A stretch of 12,096 bases of DNA from JBFWQM01 sp050249455 (GTDB taxonomy: Bacteria > Pseudomonadota > Alphaproteobacteria > MPNO01 > VGEU01), in the NCBI GenBank assembly GCA_050249455.1, contig JBFWQM010000174.1, forward strand, positions 1-12,096, read 5' to 3'. Shown one piece after another: positions 1 to 6,529 of this stretch. The notes below the pieces were generated by a model, which saw nothing but the letters and a program-made list of their open reading frames with translations, ran no database searches and was not told where the DNA came from. Within the stretch, counting starts at the first letter, position 1. Every line of letters begins with the position of its first letter. The position numbers and the translations under genes are program-made.

Positions 1-433
1 GCTGGAACTCGGGGTCGTCGAGCGGCCGGCCGTTGATGTTGGTGAAGATCTGGATGCCGGCCGCGCCGAGGTCTTTGATCGCGCGGTCGATCTCCTTCAT
101 CGTCTCGTCCATGTTGTTCATCGACACCGCGGCGACGAAGCCGGGGAAGCGGTCGGGGTTCTTGCGGCACATCTCGGCCATCGCGTCGTTGGCCAGGCGG
201 GCCAGCATCGGGCCGAGCTCGGGCGCGGCGAAGTCCTCGATCGGCGGGTTGGGCAGCGAGATGATCTGCCGGTAGTCGCCGAACTTGTCCATCGTGCGGA
301 ACCGCGCGTCGAGGTCGTGCAGCTCGGTCACCGCCTGCATGCGCTTGGCGATGTTGCCCAGGTTCGGCGCGACCTCGGTCATCTTCTCGTAGAACGCCGC
401 CGGGAAGATGTGGGTGTAGATGTCGATGAACAC
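1..433 (-). CDS. ACMSD-like amidohydrolase/decarboxylase, 5' part (cut by window edge)
   Basis: The minus strand reads open for 144 codons from a GTG at 433 to the window edge. The protein begins MFIDIYTHIFPAAFYEKM and later contains MCRKNPDRFPGFVAAVSM (about residues 93-110) and NGRPLDDPEF near the edge. These match the N-terminal half of the amidohydrolase-2 / aminocarboxymuconate-semialdehyde decarboxylase family: metal-dependent TIM barrels that decarboxylate or hydrolyse aromatic and muconate-type acids. The GTG start is supported by AGGGAGGG six bases upstream and by the family's usual start right at the first strand. The first metal-ligand motif, usually HxH, reads Y6-T-H8 here, so one histidine is replaced by tyrosine. 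The C-terminal half, with the remaining metal ligands, lies outside, so substrate and activity are open. It is divergent from the radical SAM gene. Family call is firm; function is not. Confidence 0.85.
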   Translation of the reverse strand, partial: MFIDIYTHIFPAAFYEKMTEVAPNLGNIAKRMQAVTELHDLDARFRTMDKFGDYRQIISLPNPPIEDFAAPELGPMLARLANDAMAEMCRKNPDRFPGFVAAVSMNNMDETMKEIDRAIKDLGAAGIQIFTNINGRPLDDPEFQ

Positions 434-439
434 GTCTGG

Positions 440-447
440 CCCTCCCT
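440..447 (-). promoter_or_regulatory. Ribosome binding site fixing a GTG start
   Basis: The minus strand reads AGGGAGGG, six bases ahead of GTG at 433-431. This strong Shine-Dalgarno match is the main reason for choosing GTG as the start of the amidohydrolase; no in-frame ATG is available that would keep the first strand and metal motif. Confidence 0.7.
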
Positions 448-517
448 GATCTTGTCTGGGGCGAAGCTTACAGGCTCGACACCGCCCGCGTCAGCCCCGC
501 GCCGCACGCAGCCGTGA

Positions 518-547
518 TTGTGCCGGCTTCCGGCCGCGGGCTATACA
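518..547 (+). promoter_or_regulatory. Possible sigma-70-like promoter for the radical SAM gene
   Basis: TTGTGC at 518-523 and TATACA at 542-547 are 18 bases apart, a weak match to the -35/-10 pattern (3/6 and 4/6). The expected transcript start, around 553-555, is just before the in-frame GTG at 556 and about 20 bases before the ATG at 574. No other sigma-70-like pair stands out in the 140-bp divergent gap. Weak evidence, because such matches arise by chance. Confidence 0.25.
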
Positions 548-573
548 GGCAGACCGTGTCCGATGGGGGTCCG

Positions 574-1533
574 ATGTCCCTGCGTCCCGAAGCGTCGCCG
601 CCGCCGCTCAGCCCGGCCAAGTTCCGCCATCCCGACGTCACGGCGAAGGGCGAGCGGCGGGCGTCGGTCGCGCTCGACGCGCTGCGGACCCTGTGGTTCA
701 ACACCGGCACCCAGTGCAACCTGACCTGCCGCAACTGCTACATCGAATCGAGTCCAGCGAACGACCGGCTGGCCTATCTCACGGCGGCGGAGGTGGCCGA
801 ATACCTCGACGAGATCGCGGCGGAAGGGATGGGCACCGAGGAGATCGGGCTGACCGGCGGCGAGCCGTTCATGAACCCCGAGATCGCGGCGATCCTGGAA
901 GCCTGCCTGTCGCGCGGCTTCCGCACCTTGGTGCTGACCAACGCGATGCGCCCGATGATGAAGGAAGCCGGCGCGCTGCTCGCGCTCCGCGAGCGGTTCG
1001 GCGGTCGGCTCGTCCTGCGCGTCTCCATCGACCACTACGGCCAGGCGCTGCACGAGGTGGAGCGCGGCAGGCGCAGCTGGGAGCCGGCGGTCCACGGGCT
1101 CCGGTGGCTGGCGGAAAACGGTTTCGCGCTCCACGTCGCCGGCCGCACCTGCTGGGGCGAGACGGAGGACAGCCTGCGCCGTGGCTACGCGCGGCTGTTC
1201 GCCGACGCCGGGGTCGCGATCGACGCCGCAGACCCGGCGCGGCTCGTCCTGTTCCCGGAGATGGACGCCGGCCTCGACGTGCCGGAGATCACCGAGGCGT
1301 GCTGGTCCATCCTCGGCGTCTCGCCCGACGCGATGATGTGCGCGACCTCGCGCATGGTGGTCAAGCGCAGGGGCGCCGACCGCCCGGTCGTCGTGCCGTG
1401 CACCCTGCTGCCCTACGACGAACAGTTCGAGATGGGCGTGCGCCTCGCCGACGCGCGCGGCGCGGTGAAGCTGAACCACCCGCACTGCGCCCGGTTCTGC
1501 GTGCTGGGCGGGGGGAGCTGCAGCAAAGGGTGA
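574..1533 (+). CDS. Radical SAM protein with a C-terminal SPASM/twitch-like cysteine cluster
   Basis: This 319-residue protein carries the radical SAM signature CNLTCRNC (C48, C52, C55), which binds the [4Fe-4S] cluster that cleaves S-adenosylmethionine, and the SAM-contact GGEP at 95-98. Further C-terminal cysteines (C256, C276, C305, C309, C316) end in HCARFCVLGGGSCS, resembling the extra Fe-S-binding SPASM or twitch extensions but with different spacing (C-x19-C, x28, C-x3-C-x6-C). The family modifies peptides, carbohydrates or cofactors by radical chemistry; the substrate here is unknown. I chose ATG 574; the in-frame GTG at 556 is possible, and the GTG at 514 lies upstream of the putative promoter and is unlikely. 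No good ribosome site precedes ATG 574 (only a GGGGGT run). I see no precursor peptide or maturation partner beside it; the gene stands alone, divergent from the amidohydrolase and convergent with the ThDP enzyme. Confidence 0.9.
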   Translation: MSLRPEASPPPLSPAKFRHPDVTAKGERRASVALDALRTLWFNTGTQCNLTCRNCYIESSPANDRLAYLTAAEVAEYLDEIAAEGMGTEEIGLTGGEPFMNPEIAAILEACLSRGFRTLVLTNAMRPMMKEAGALLALRERFGGRLVLRVSIDHYGQALHEVERGRRSWEPAVHGLRWLAENGFALHVAGRTCWGETEDSLRRGYARLFADAGVAIDAADPARLVLFPEMDAGLDVPEITEACWSILGVSPDAMMCATSRMVVKRRGADRPVVVPCTLLPYDEQFEMGVRLADARGAVKLNHPHCARFCVLGGGSCSKG

Positions 1534-1548
1534 GGCCAGACGTGCGGT

Positions 1549-1577
1549 GAGAGGGCGGGTCTGAGACCCGCCCCTAC
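1549..1577 (+). repeat. REP-type palindrome, copy 1
   Basis: The core 1553-1573 is a near-perfect palindrome: GGGCGGGTCT, one central base, then AGACCCGCCC, followed by CCTAC. It starts 15 bp after the radical SAM stop codon. The whole 29-bp unit is the exact reverse complement of copy 2 at 1619-1647, and its core matches copy 3 at 9074-9098. It can form a strong hairpin in RNA on either strand and may help end or stabilise transcripts, but no T-run follows, so it is not a textbook terminator. Confidence 0.85.
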
Positions 1578-1618
1578 ATGGCGTCGAAGCACTTCAGCCG
1601 CGATCACACCGATCTTGC

Positions 1619-1647
1619 GTAGGGGCGGGTCTCAGACCCGCCCTCTC
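1619..1647 (-). repeat. REP-type palindrome, copy 2 (inverted to copy 1)
   Basis: An exact reverse complement of 1549-1577, separated from it by 41 bp. The pair can form one 29-bp stem or two separate small hairpins, an arrangement like the paired REP units (BIME) of other bacteria. It ends 13 bp beyond the stop of the convergent ThDP enzyme gene, so the pair sits between two gene ends, a common place for REP elements. Confidence 0.85.
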
Positions 1648-1660
1648 GCTGCGCCGCGCC

Positions 1661-3295
1661 CTACGCCTTCTTCGGCCGCGCCGCGGGCAGCTGCAGCATA
1701 TGCCACGGGTCGGGCATCACCGGCATCGGCACCTCGATCAGGGTCGGCCCCGGCGTGTCGAAGCCGCGGCGCAGCGCGGCGCGCAACGCCTCCGGGCCGT
1801 CGGCGCGCAGGCCCTGGGCGCCGAAGCTTTCGGCCATCTTCACGAAGTCGGGGTTGTGCAGGTCGCTGGCCAGCACCTTGCCGCCGTGGTCGACCTGCTG
1901 CATGCGGCGCACATTGCCATAGGCGTTGTCGTTGAACACGATGGTGACGAGGCCGACCTTCTGCTGCACGGCCGTCGCCAGCTCGCCGACGTTGTACATG
2001 AAGCCGCCGTCGCCGCTGATCGCCACCACCGGCACGTCGGGATTACCCACCTTGACCCCGATCGCGGTGGCGAAGCCGAAGCCGAGCGTGCCCTGGTAGC
2101 CGGTGGAGATGTACTTGCGCGGCTTTTCCGCCGTCCACATGAAGCGCGCGCAGTAGCCGACCTGGGTCAGCTCCTCGACGAAGATGCCGTCCGCTGGCAG
2201 CTCCGCGCGGATCGCATCGACGAACGCGCGCTGCGGGGCGAGCGTCGCCGCCGCCGCGTCCGCCTTGGCCCGCGCCGCCGCAATCTCGTCGTCGCGTCCG
2301 GCGCGCTTGCGGTTGTGCCGGGGCACCGCGTCGACCAGCGCGGCCACCGCCTTCCTCGCGTCCGACAGGATGCCGACCGTCGGGCGGCCGGCGCGGGTGA
2401 TCTCCTCCGGGTCGATGTCGATCCGCACGATCTTGAGGCCGGCATCGACGCCCCACGTCGGCACCTGCGGGTTCAGCCGCGTGCCGATGGCGAGCACGAC
2501 GTCGGCGTCGGCCCACAGCCGGTGCGCGGCCGGCGGGTTGACGACCAAACGGTGGCTGCTCGGGATCACGCCCAAGGTATGGCGGCCGAGCATGACCGGC
2601 GCCTCCAGCATCTCGGCCAGCGCGGCGAGCTCGGCGCCCCCGGCCTCGACGATGCCGCCGCCGACGACGATGAGTGGGTGCGCCGCGTTCCCCAGCAGCT
2701 TCGCCGCCGTCTCGATGCCGTCGGGGTCGGGCGACGGGCGGTCGTAGCCGGCGACGGGGTCGAGCAGGTCCACGTCGGCCGCCTGGGCCAGGATGTCCAT
2801 CGCCATCTCGATTTCCACCGGCCGCGGTCGGCCGGTGCGGAGCTGGCGGAACGCCTCGCGCACGATCTCGGGCGCGAGCTGGGGGTGGCCGATCCGCGCC
2901 GCCCACTTGGTCACGCTGCGCAGCATGCCGAGCTGGTCGGGGATCTCGTGCAGCATGCCGAAGCCGCGGCCGATCGCCGTCGACGGGATCTGGCCGGACA
3001 CGCACAGCACCGGCGCGTTGCAGGCGTACGCCGTGGACAGCGCGCCGGTGGCGTTCAGCAGGCCCGGCCCCGGCACCACCGCGCAGGTGCCGACCCGCCC
3101 GGTGGACTGGGCATAGCCGAACGCCATGTAGGCGGTGCCCTGCTCGTGGCGGGTCTGGATGATGCGGACCCGGTTGCGCTCGTCGTAGAAGGCGTTGAAC
3201 AGGTGGTCGAGCTGGACGCCCGGGATGGCGAAGATCGTGTCGACCCCGTACTGGATCAGCGAGCGCACCAGCGCCTGCCCGCCCGTCATCCGCAT
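1661..3295 (-). CDS. Thiamine diphosphate-dependent enzyme, acetolactate synthase large-subunit-like
   Basis: A 544-residue protein with the three-domain layout of the acetolactate synthase / benzoylformate decarboxylase superfamily. The N-terminal PYR domain has the catalytic glutamate in RHEQGTAYMAFGYA (E51) and VVPGPGLLNATGALSTAY; a central domain carries LIVVGGGI; the C-terminal PP domain has the ThDP/Mg site GDGG at 428-431, with N455 and N457 in FNDNAYGN. Such enzymes make or break bonds next to a 2-keto carbon. Where acetolactate synthases typically have FQE followed by VTKHN, this protein has LHEIPDQLGMLRSVTKW, and no small regulatory subunit gene follows, so a biosynthetic IlvB role is unlikely; a catabolic 2-keto acid decarboxylase or carboligase is more plausible, substrate unknown. 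GGAGAAG precedes ATG 3295 at four bases; a second ATG at 3289 is less well placed. Divergent from the metallo-beta-lactamase-fold gene with a 102-bp gap. Confidence 0.88.
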   Translation of the reverse strand: MRMTGGQALVRSLIQYGVDTIFAIPGVQLDHLFNAFYDERNRVRIIQTRHEQGTAYMAFGYAQSTGRVGTCAVVPGPGLLNATGALSTAYACNAPVLCVSGQIPSTAIGRGFGMLHEIPDQLGMLRSVTKWAARIGHPQLAPEIVREAFRQLRTGRPRPVEIEMAMDILAQAADVDLLDPVAGYDRPSPDPDGIETAAKLLGNAAHPLIVVGGGIVEAGGAELAALAEMLEAPVMLGRHTLGVIPSSHRLVVNPPAAHRLWADADVVLAIGTRLNPQVPTWGVDAGLKIVRIDIDPEEITRAGRPTVGILSDARKAVAALVDAVPRHNRKRAGRDDEIAAARAKADAAAATLAPQRAFVDAIRAELPADGIFVEELTQVGYCARFMWTAEKPRKYISTGYQGTLGFGFATAIGVKVGNPDVPVVAISGDGGFMYNVGELATAVQQKVGLVTIVFNDNAYGNVRRMQQVDHGGKVLASDLHNPDFVKMAESFGAQGLRADGPEALRAALRRGFDTPGPTLIEVPMPVMPDPWHMLQLPAARPKKA

Positions 3296-3397
3296 GCGAC
3301 TTCTCCGCGTCTGTGGCGAGGGCACTTTAGCGGGCAAGCCTCGCCTCGGCCACCGGCGCCGTGTATCCTGCCGGCCTGTAATCCGCAGGGACGCCGC
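3296..3397. other. Divergent intergenic region
   Basis: These 102 bp separate the ThDP enzyme gene (minus) from the metallo-beta-lactamase-fold gene (plus) and should hold both promoters. The plus-strand ribosome site AGGGA (3387-3391) and the minus-strand GGAGAAG (3300-3306) are visible. I found no convincing -35/-10 pair and no clear operator palindrome. Shared control of the two directions is possible but not shown. Confidence 0.5.
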
Positions 3398-4261
3398 ATG
3401 ACCACCGACTATTCCGTCTGGGCCTTCGCCTACGCCCGCTCCGAGATGCCGCTCGACTTCTTCGGCGGCACGCTGCGCCACAGCAACAAGGGCCTGATCC
3501 GCAACCCGATGATCGTCTCGGCCGTCCACGGCGGCGGCATCGGCGGCCGGAAGCAGACGATCGTGTTCGATACCGGCGTGCGCGACGGCAACTCGCCGCG
3601 CGGCAAGACCTACAACAGCTTCGAATACCCCGACACGGTGCTGGCGAAGGCCGGCATCCGGGCGGAGGAGGTGGAGACGGTGGTGCTTACCCACCTCCAC
3701 TTCGACCACGCCGGCAACATGGCGCGCTTCCCCAACGCGAAGTTCTATGTCCAGCGGGCAGAGTACGACGGCTGGAAGAAGGTGTTCACGATGCCGGGCG
3801 CGCTCGGCTCGGACGTGCACGGCTGGCCGCTGTCCTCCATCAACCCGGTGGACTTCGAGGAGATCGACCGGCTTATCGCCGCCGGCCGCATCGTCTTCCT
3901 CGACGGCGATGCGGAGATCGCGCCGGGCGTGATCCTGCACCTCGCGCGCGACACCCATACCTTCGGCAGCCAGTGGGCGGAGGTGCAGACCCCCGACGGG
4001 CCGTTCGTCGTCGCCGGCGACTGCGTCTACTGGTACGACAACATCGAGCAGATGTGGCCGCCCGCCTATGTGCAGGGCAACCCGTGGAACCTGATCGAGA
4101 CCTACCAGCGGCTCCGCGCGCTGCTGGAAGGACGGCTGGAGCGGATCATCCCGGGCCACGACCCGGTGGTGTTCGAGCGCCACCCGACCTGGACGGCCGG
4201 ACTCAATGAGGTGGCGGAGCTGCGCGTCGCGCGCGGAGAGGAGTCGCGGCGGCCCGCCTGA
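3398..4261 (+). CDS. Metallo-beta-lactamase-fold hydrolase (lactonase-like)
   Basis: A 287-residue protein with the complete dinuclear metal set of the metallo-beta-lactamase superfamily: THLHFDHAGN (H99, H101, D103, H104), H187 in THTFGSQ, D208 in AGDCVYW and H254 in PGHD. Overall layout and length fit the N-acyl-homoserine-lactonase-like branch, which opens lactones or hydrolyses esters in the cytoplasm; no signal peptide is seen. A metabolic lactone or thioester substrate fits the catabolic neighbours at least as well as quorum-signal degradation. The start is ATG 3398 with AGGGA six bases upstream. It leads the plus-strand run: the SnoaL-like gene starts 13 bp after its stop. The reading frame happens to stay open far upstream across the opposite-strand gene, but the ribosome site and the family start rule out that extension. 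Confidence 0.9.
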   Translation: MTTDYSVWAFAYARSEMPLDFFGGTLRHSNKGLIRNPMIVSAVHGGGIGGRKQTIVFDTGVRDGNSPRGKTYNSFEYPDTVLAKAGIRAEEVETVVLTHLHFDHAGNMARFPNAKFYVQRAEYDGWKKVFTMPGALGSDVHGWPLSSINPVDFEEIDRLIAAGRIVFLDGDAEIAPGVILHLARDTHTFGSQWAEVQTPDGPFVVAGDCVYWYDNIEQMWPPAYVQGNPWNLIETYQRLRALLEGRLERIIPGHDPVVFERHPTWTAGLNEVAELRVARGEESRRPA

Positions 4262-4274
4262 CAGGGAGACCGTC

Positions 4275-4679
4275 ATGAGCGAAGCCCAGAACGTCGAGAA
4301 CGTGAAGGCCCTCTATGCCGCCTATGCCCGCGGCGACATTGCCGCGGTGACCGACGGCTTGGCGCCGGACGTCGAATGGCGCCAGGTCAGCCCGGTCAGC
4401 TTCCCCACCGGCGGCCTCAAGCGCGGGCCCCAGGAGGTCGTCGAGAAGTTCTTCGCCCGCGTGCGCGAGGTCGCCGACGTGGTCGCCTTCAACATCGACC
4501 AGATCCTCGCCTCGGGAGAAACGGTCGTCGTGCTCGGCCACGGCCGGTTCCGCACCAAACGGACCGGCGAGGAATGGGGCGTCGAGTTCGCCCACGCGAT
4601 GCGCATGCGCGACGGCCGCATCGCCCATTTCCGCGAGTTCACCGACACGGCGCTGCTGAAGGAGAAGAGCGGGTGGTAG
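4275..4679 (+). CDS. SnoaL/NTF2-like protein
   Basis: A 134-residue protein of the nuclear transport factor 2 / SnoaL / ketosteroid-isomerase-like fold. It shows the usual pattern: an N-terminal helix (NVKALYAAYARGD, residues 9-21), LAPDVEWRQ, a middle GPQEVVEKFF helix, and the terminal strand MRMRDGRIAHFREFTDT (109-125). The cone-shaped pocket of this fold serves isomerases, cyclases, hydrolases and dehydratases as well as non-catalytic binders; no specific catalytic pair can be assigned here. ATG 4275 has AGGGAG six bases upstream, and the gene lies 13 bp behind the metallo-beta-lactamase-fold gene, so the two are almost certainly co-transcribed. It may act on the same pathway intermediate; this is inference. 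Confidence 0.85.
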   Translation: MSEAQNVENVKALYAAYARGDIAAVTDGLAPDVEWRQVSPVSFPTGGLKRGPQEVVEKFFARVREVADVVAFNIDQILASGETVVVLGHGRFRTKRTGEEWGVEFAHAMRMRDGRIAHFREFTDTALLKEKSGW

Positions 4680-4713
4680 GCGTCGGCATCTCTACCGGGG
4701 CAGGCGCCCGCTC

Positions 4714-4783
4714 CCCCCAACCCCCTCCCACGAGGGGAGGGGGAGAAGGAAAGCCCCCTCCCCTCGTGGGAGGGGGTTGGGGG
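4714..4783. repeat. 30-bp perfect inverted repeat with G-quadruplex potential
   Basis: The arms 4714-4743 and 4754-4783 are exact reverse complements around a 10-base loop (AGAAGGAAAG). The RNA would form an extremely stable GC-rich hairpin. The right flank also carries four G-runs (4768-4770, 4772-4776, 4779-4783, 4785-4789) with one- or two-base loops on the plus strand. The mirrored C-runs at 4707-4729 give the same motif on the minus strand. CCCCTCCC/GGGAGGGG repeats of this kind are dispersed in many GC-rich proteobacteria. It lies 34 bp after the SnoaL-like stop codon and 32 bp before the next start codon. It has no T-run, so it is not a classical terminator. Confidence 0.85.
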
Positions 4784-4815
4784 AGGGGGCCTCTCCGGGG
4801 CCGGATGCTGCCCCC

Positions 4816-6405
4816 ATGCTGAACACCACCTACGCCGGCCGCGGCATGGTCGTCGCGCCGCATCACCTGGCGGCCCAGGCCGGGCTCGACGTGCTGCGCG
4901 ACGGCGGCAACGCGATCGAGGCGATGGTCGCCGCGGCGGCGACCGTCGCCGTGGTCTATCCGCACATGAACGCGATCGGCGGCGACGGCTTCTGGCTGAT
5001 CCGTGCGCCCGGCGCGGCGCCGGTGGCGATCGACGCCTGCGGCGCGGCGGCGCGCGCCGCCGAACCGGCGCTCTATCTGAACGACGGATTGAAGACGGTG
5101 CCGCCGCGCGGGCCGCTGGCCGCCAACACGGTCGCGGGCACCGTGTCGGGCTGGCGCGCCGCGCTCGACCTGTCGCACCAATGGGGCGGCCGGCTGCCGC
5201 TGGAGCGGCTCCTGGAGGCGGCCATCCACTATGCCGGGGTCGGGGTGCCGATCACCGGCAACCAGCACGGCCTGACGGTCGCCAAGCTCGCTGAGCTGAA
5301 GGACGTGGCGGGCTTCGCCGAGACCTTCCTCGACGGCGACGCGCCGCCGGTCCCCGGCACGCCGTTCCGCCAGCCGCGGCTGGCCGTCACCCTGCGCCGG
5401 CTGGCGGAAGAAGGCCTCGACTCGTTCTACCGCGGGCCGCTGTCGCGCGCGATCGCCGCCGACCTGGAGCGGGTCGGCGCGCCGGTGGCGCACTTCGACC
5501 TCGACCGCCACGCCGCCGCCGTGGTCGAGCCGCTGTCGGTCAACCTGCGCGCCGGCACCGTCTACAACCTGCCGCCGCCGACCCAGGGCCTCGCGTCGCT
5601 GATGATCCTCGGCCTGTTCGACCGCCTGGACGTCGCCGGGTGCGACGGCTTCGACTACCTGCACGGGCTGGTGGAGGCGACCAAGCAGGCGTTCCTGGTG
5701 CGCGACGCGCACGTAACCGACCCCGACTACATGCGCGCCGACCCGGCCGCGTTCCTCGCCGGCGACGAGCTCGATCGCCGCGCGGCGCGGATCGACCGCG
5801 CCCGCGCGCTGCCGTGGCCGGCGCCGCCGTCCGCGGGCGACACCGTGTGGCTGGGCGCGGTCGACGCCAACGGCTGCGCCGTCAGCTTCATCCAGAGCAT
5901 CTACTGGGAATACGGCTGCGGCGTGGTGCTGGAGGACACCGGCATCCTGTGGCAGAACCGCGGCGCCAGCTTCGGCGTGACGGAGGGCGCGCGCCAGCGC
6001 ATCGCGCCCGGCCGCAAGCCGTTCCACACCCTCAACCCGGCGCTCGCCGTGCTCGCCGACGGCCGCGTCATGCCCTACGGCACGATGGGCGGCGAAGGCC
6101 AGCCGCAGACCCAGGCGGCGGTGTTCACCCGCCACGTCCTCTACGGCATGGGCCTGCAGGCCGCGGTCACCGCGCCGCGCTGGCTGCTCGGCCGCACCTG
6201 GGGGGCGGAGACGACCACGCTCAAGCTCGAAAGCCGGTTCGATCCGGCCCTCGTGGCGGCGTTGCGCGCGGCCGGCCACGACGTCGAAATGCTGGACGCG
6301 TTCAGCGACACCATGGGCCATGCCGGCGCCCTGGTGCGCCATCCCAACGGCGTCATCGAAGGCGCCGCCGACCCGCGCAGCGACGGCCGCGCCGCCGGCT
6401 TCTGA
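4816..6405 (+). CDS. Gamma-glutamyltransferase-family protein, cytoplasmic type
   Basis: A 529-residue Ntn-hydrolase of the gamma-glutamyltransferase family. The N-terminus reads MVVAPHHLAAQAGLDVLRDG, then GGNAIEAMVAAAA and NAIGGDGFW, typical of the large subunit. The predicted self-cleavage site and nucleophile is T343 in GDTVWLGAVDANG, and the oxyanion-hole region GTMGGEGQPQ lies at 422-431. Family members cleave gamma-glutamyl amides or, in GGT-like branches, related amides and acyl groups. There is no signal peptide, unlike periplasmic glutathione-degrading GGTs, so this is probably a cytoplasmic GGT-like hydrolase; the substrate is unknown. ATG 4816 is chosen because the conserved N-terminus follows at once, but no purine-rich ribosome site is visible, and a strong hairpin/G-run element lies just upstream. 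It may be co-transcribed with the SnoaL-like gene 136 bp upstream. Confidence 0.88.
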   Translation: MLNTTYAGRGMVVAPHHLAAQAGLDVLRDGGNAIEAMVAAAATVAVVYPHMNAIGGDGFWLIRAPGAAPVAIDACGAAARAAEPALYLNDGLKTVPPRGPLAANTVAGTVSGWRAALDLSHQWGGRLPLERLLEAAIHYAGVGVPITGNQHGLTVAKLAELKDVAGFAETFLDGDAPPVPGTPFRQPRLAVTLRRLAEEGLDSFYRGPLSRAIAADLERVGAPVAHFDLDRHAAAVVEPLSVNLRAGTVYNLPPPTQGLASLMILGLFDRLDVAGCDGFDYLHGLVEATKQAFLVRDAHVTDPDYMRADPAAFLAGDELDRRAARIDRARALPWPAPPSAGDTVWLGAVDANGCAVSFIQSIYWEYGCGVVLEDTGILWQNRGASFGVTEGARQRIAPGRKPFHTLNPALAVLADGRVMPYGTMGGEGQPQTQAAVFTRHVLYGMGLQAAVTAPRWLLGRTWGAETTTLKLESRFDPALVAALRAAGHDVEMLDAFSDTMGHAGALVRHPNGVIEGAADPRSDGRAAGF

Positions 6406-6529
6406 GCCGCGTCCGTTCGAATACGCACGCCGCCGCCGGGCCGGTCTTTCGTCTCGCCCGCCAGTGCCGCCTCGGCTAGACTTCCCGTGCTCATTCAGCA
6501 GAGAGAACAGCAATAGCAGGGAGGCTGAC
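6406..6529 (+). other. Intergenic leader of the substrate-binding protein gene
   Basis: These 124 bp probably hold a promoter for the transporter/ligase pair. A TAGACT hexamer at 6477-6482 resembles a -10 box, but no matching -35 lies 16-18 bp upstream, so I do not call a promoter. The ribosome site AGGGAGG at 6518-6524, five bases before ATG 6530, is one of the strongest in the window. No terminator hairpin is evident. Confidence 0.4.

Noticed and set aside
514..573. Upstream GTG starts for the radical SAM gene (514, 556)
   Set aside because: The 514 start precedes the putative promoter and adds a sequence without family likeness. The 556 start remains possible but adds only six residues; ATG 574 is kept.
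1578..1622. A 14-codon reading frame (MASKHFSRDHTDLA) filling the spacer between the two inverted REP units
   Set aside because: The fit is striking, but it has no ribosome site, is very short, and a chance frame of this size is expected. It would be worth revisiting only if the spacer is conserved in other REP pairs.
1549..1647. Rho-independent terminators at the REP pair
   Set aside because: The hairpins are strong, but no T-run follows on either strand, so they are reported as repeats only.
1661..3295. Naming the ThDP enzyme ilvB
   Set aside because: No small-subunit gene adjoins it, the acetolactate-synthase pocket signature differs, and the context is catabolic.
1700..4261. Very long plus-strand open frame (853 codons) running antisense through the ThDP gene into the metallo-beta-lactamase-fold gene
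   Set aside because: The part before 3398 is an arginine- and histidine-rich mirror of the opposite-strand gene. The real start has AGGGA and a family-typical N-terminus. Such shadow frames are common at this GC content.
1661..4276. 871-codon minus-strand frame extending the ThDP enzyme upstream over the divergent gene
   Set aside because: The extension has no domain likeness, while ATG 3295 has a ribosome site and gives the normal family length.
4714..4783. CRISPR-like or phage attachment site reading of the long inverted repeat
   Set aside because: There is a single inverted pair, with no direct repeats, spacers, cas genes or integrase nearby.
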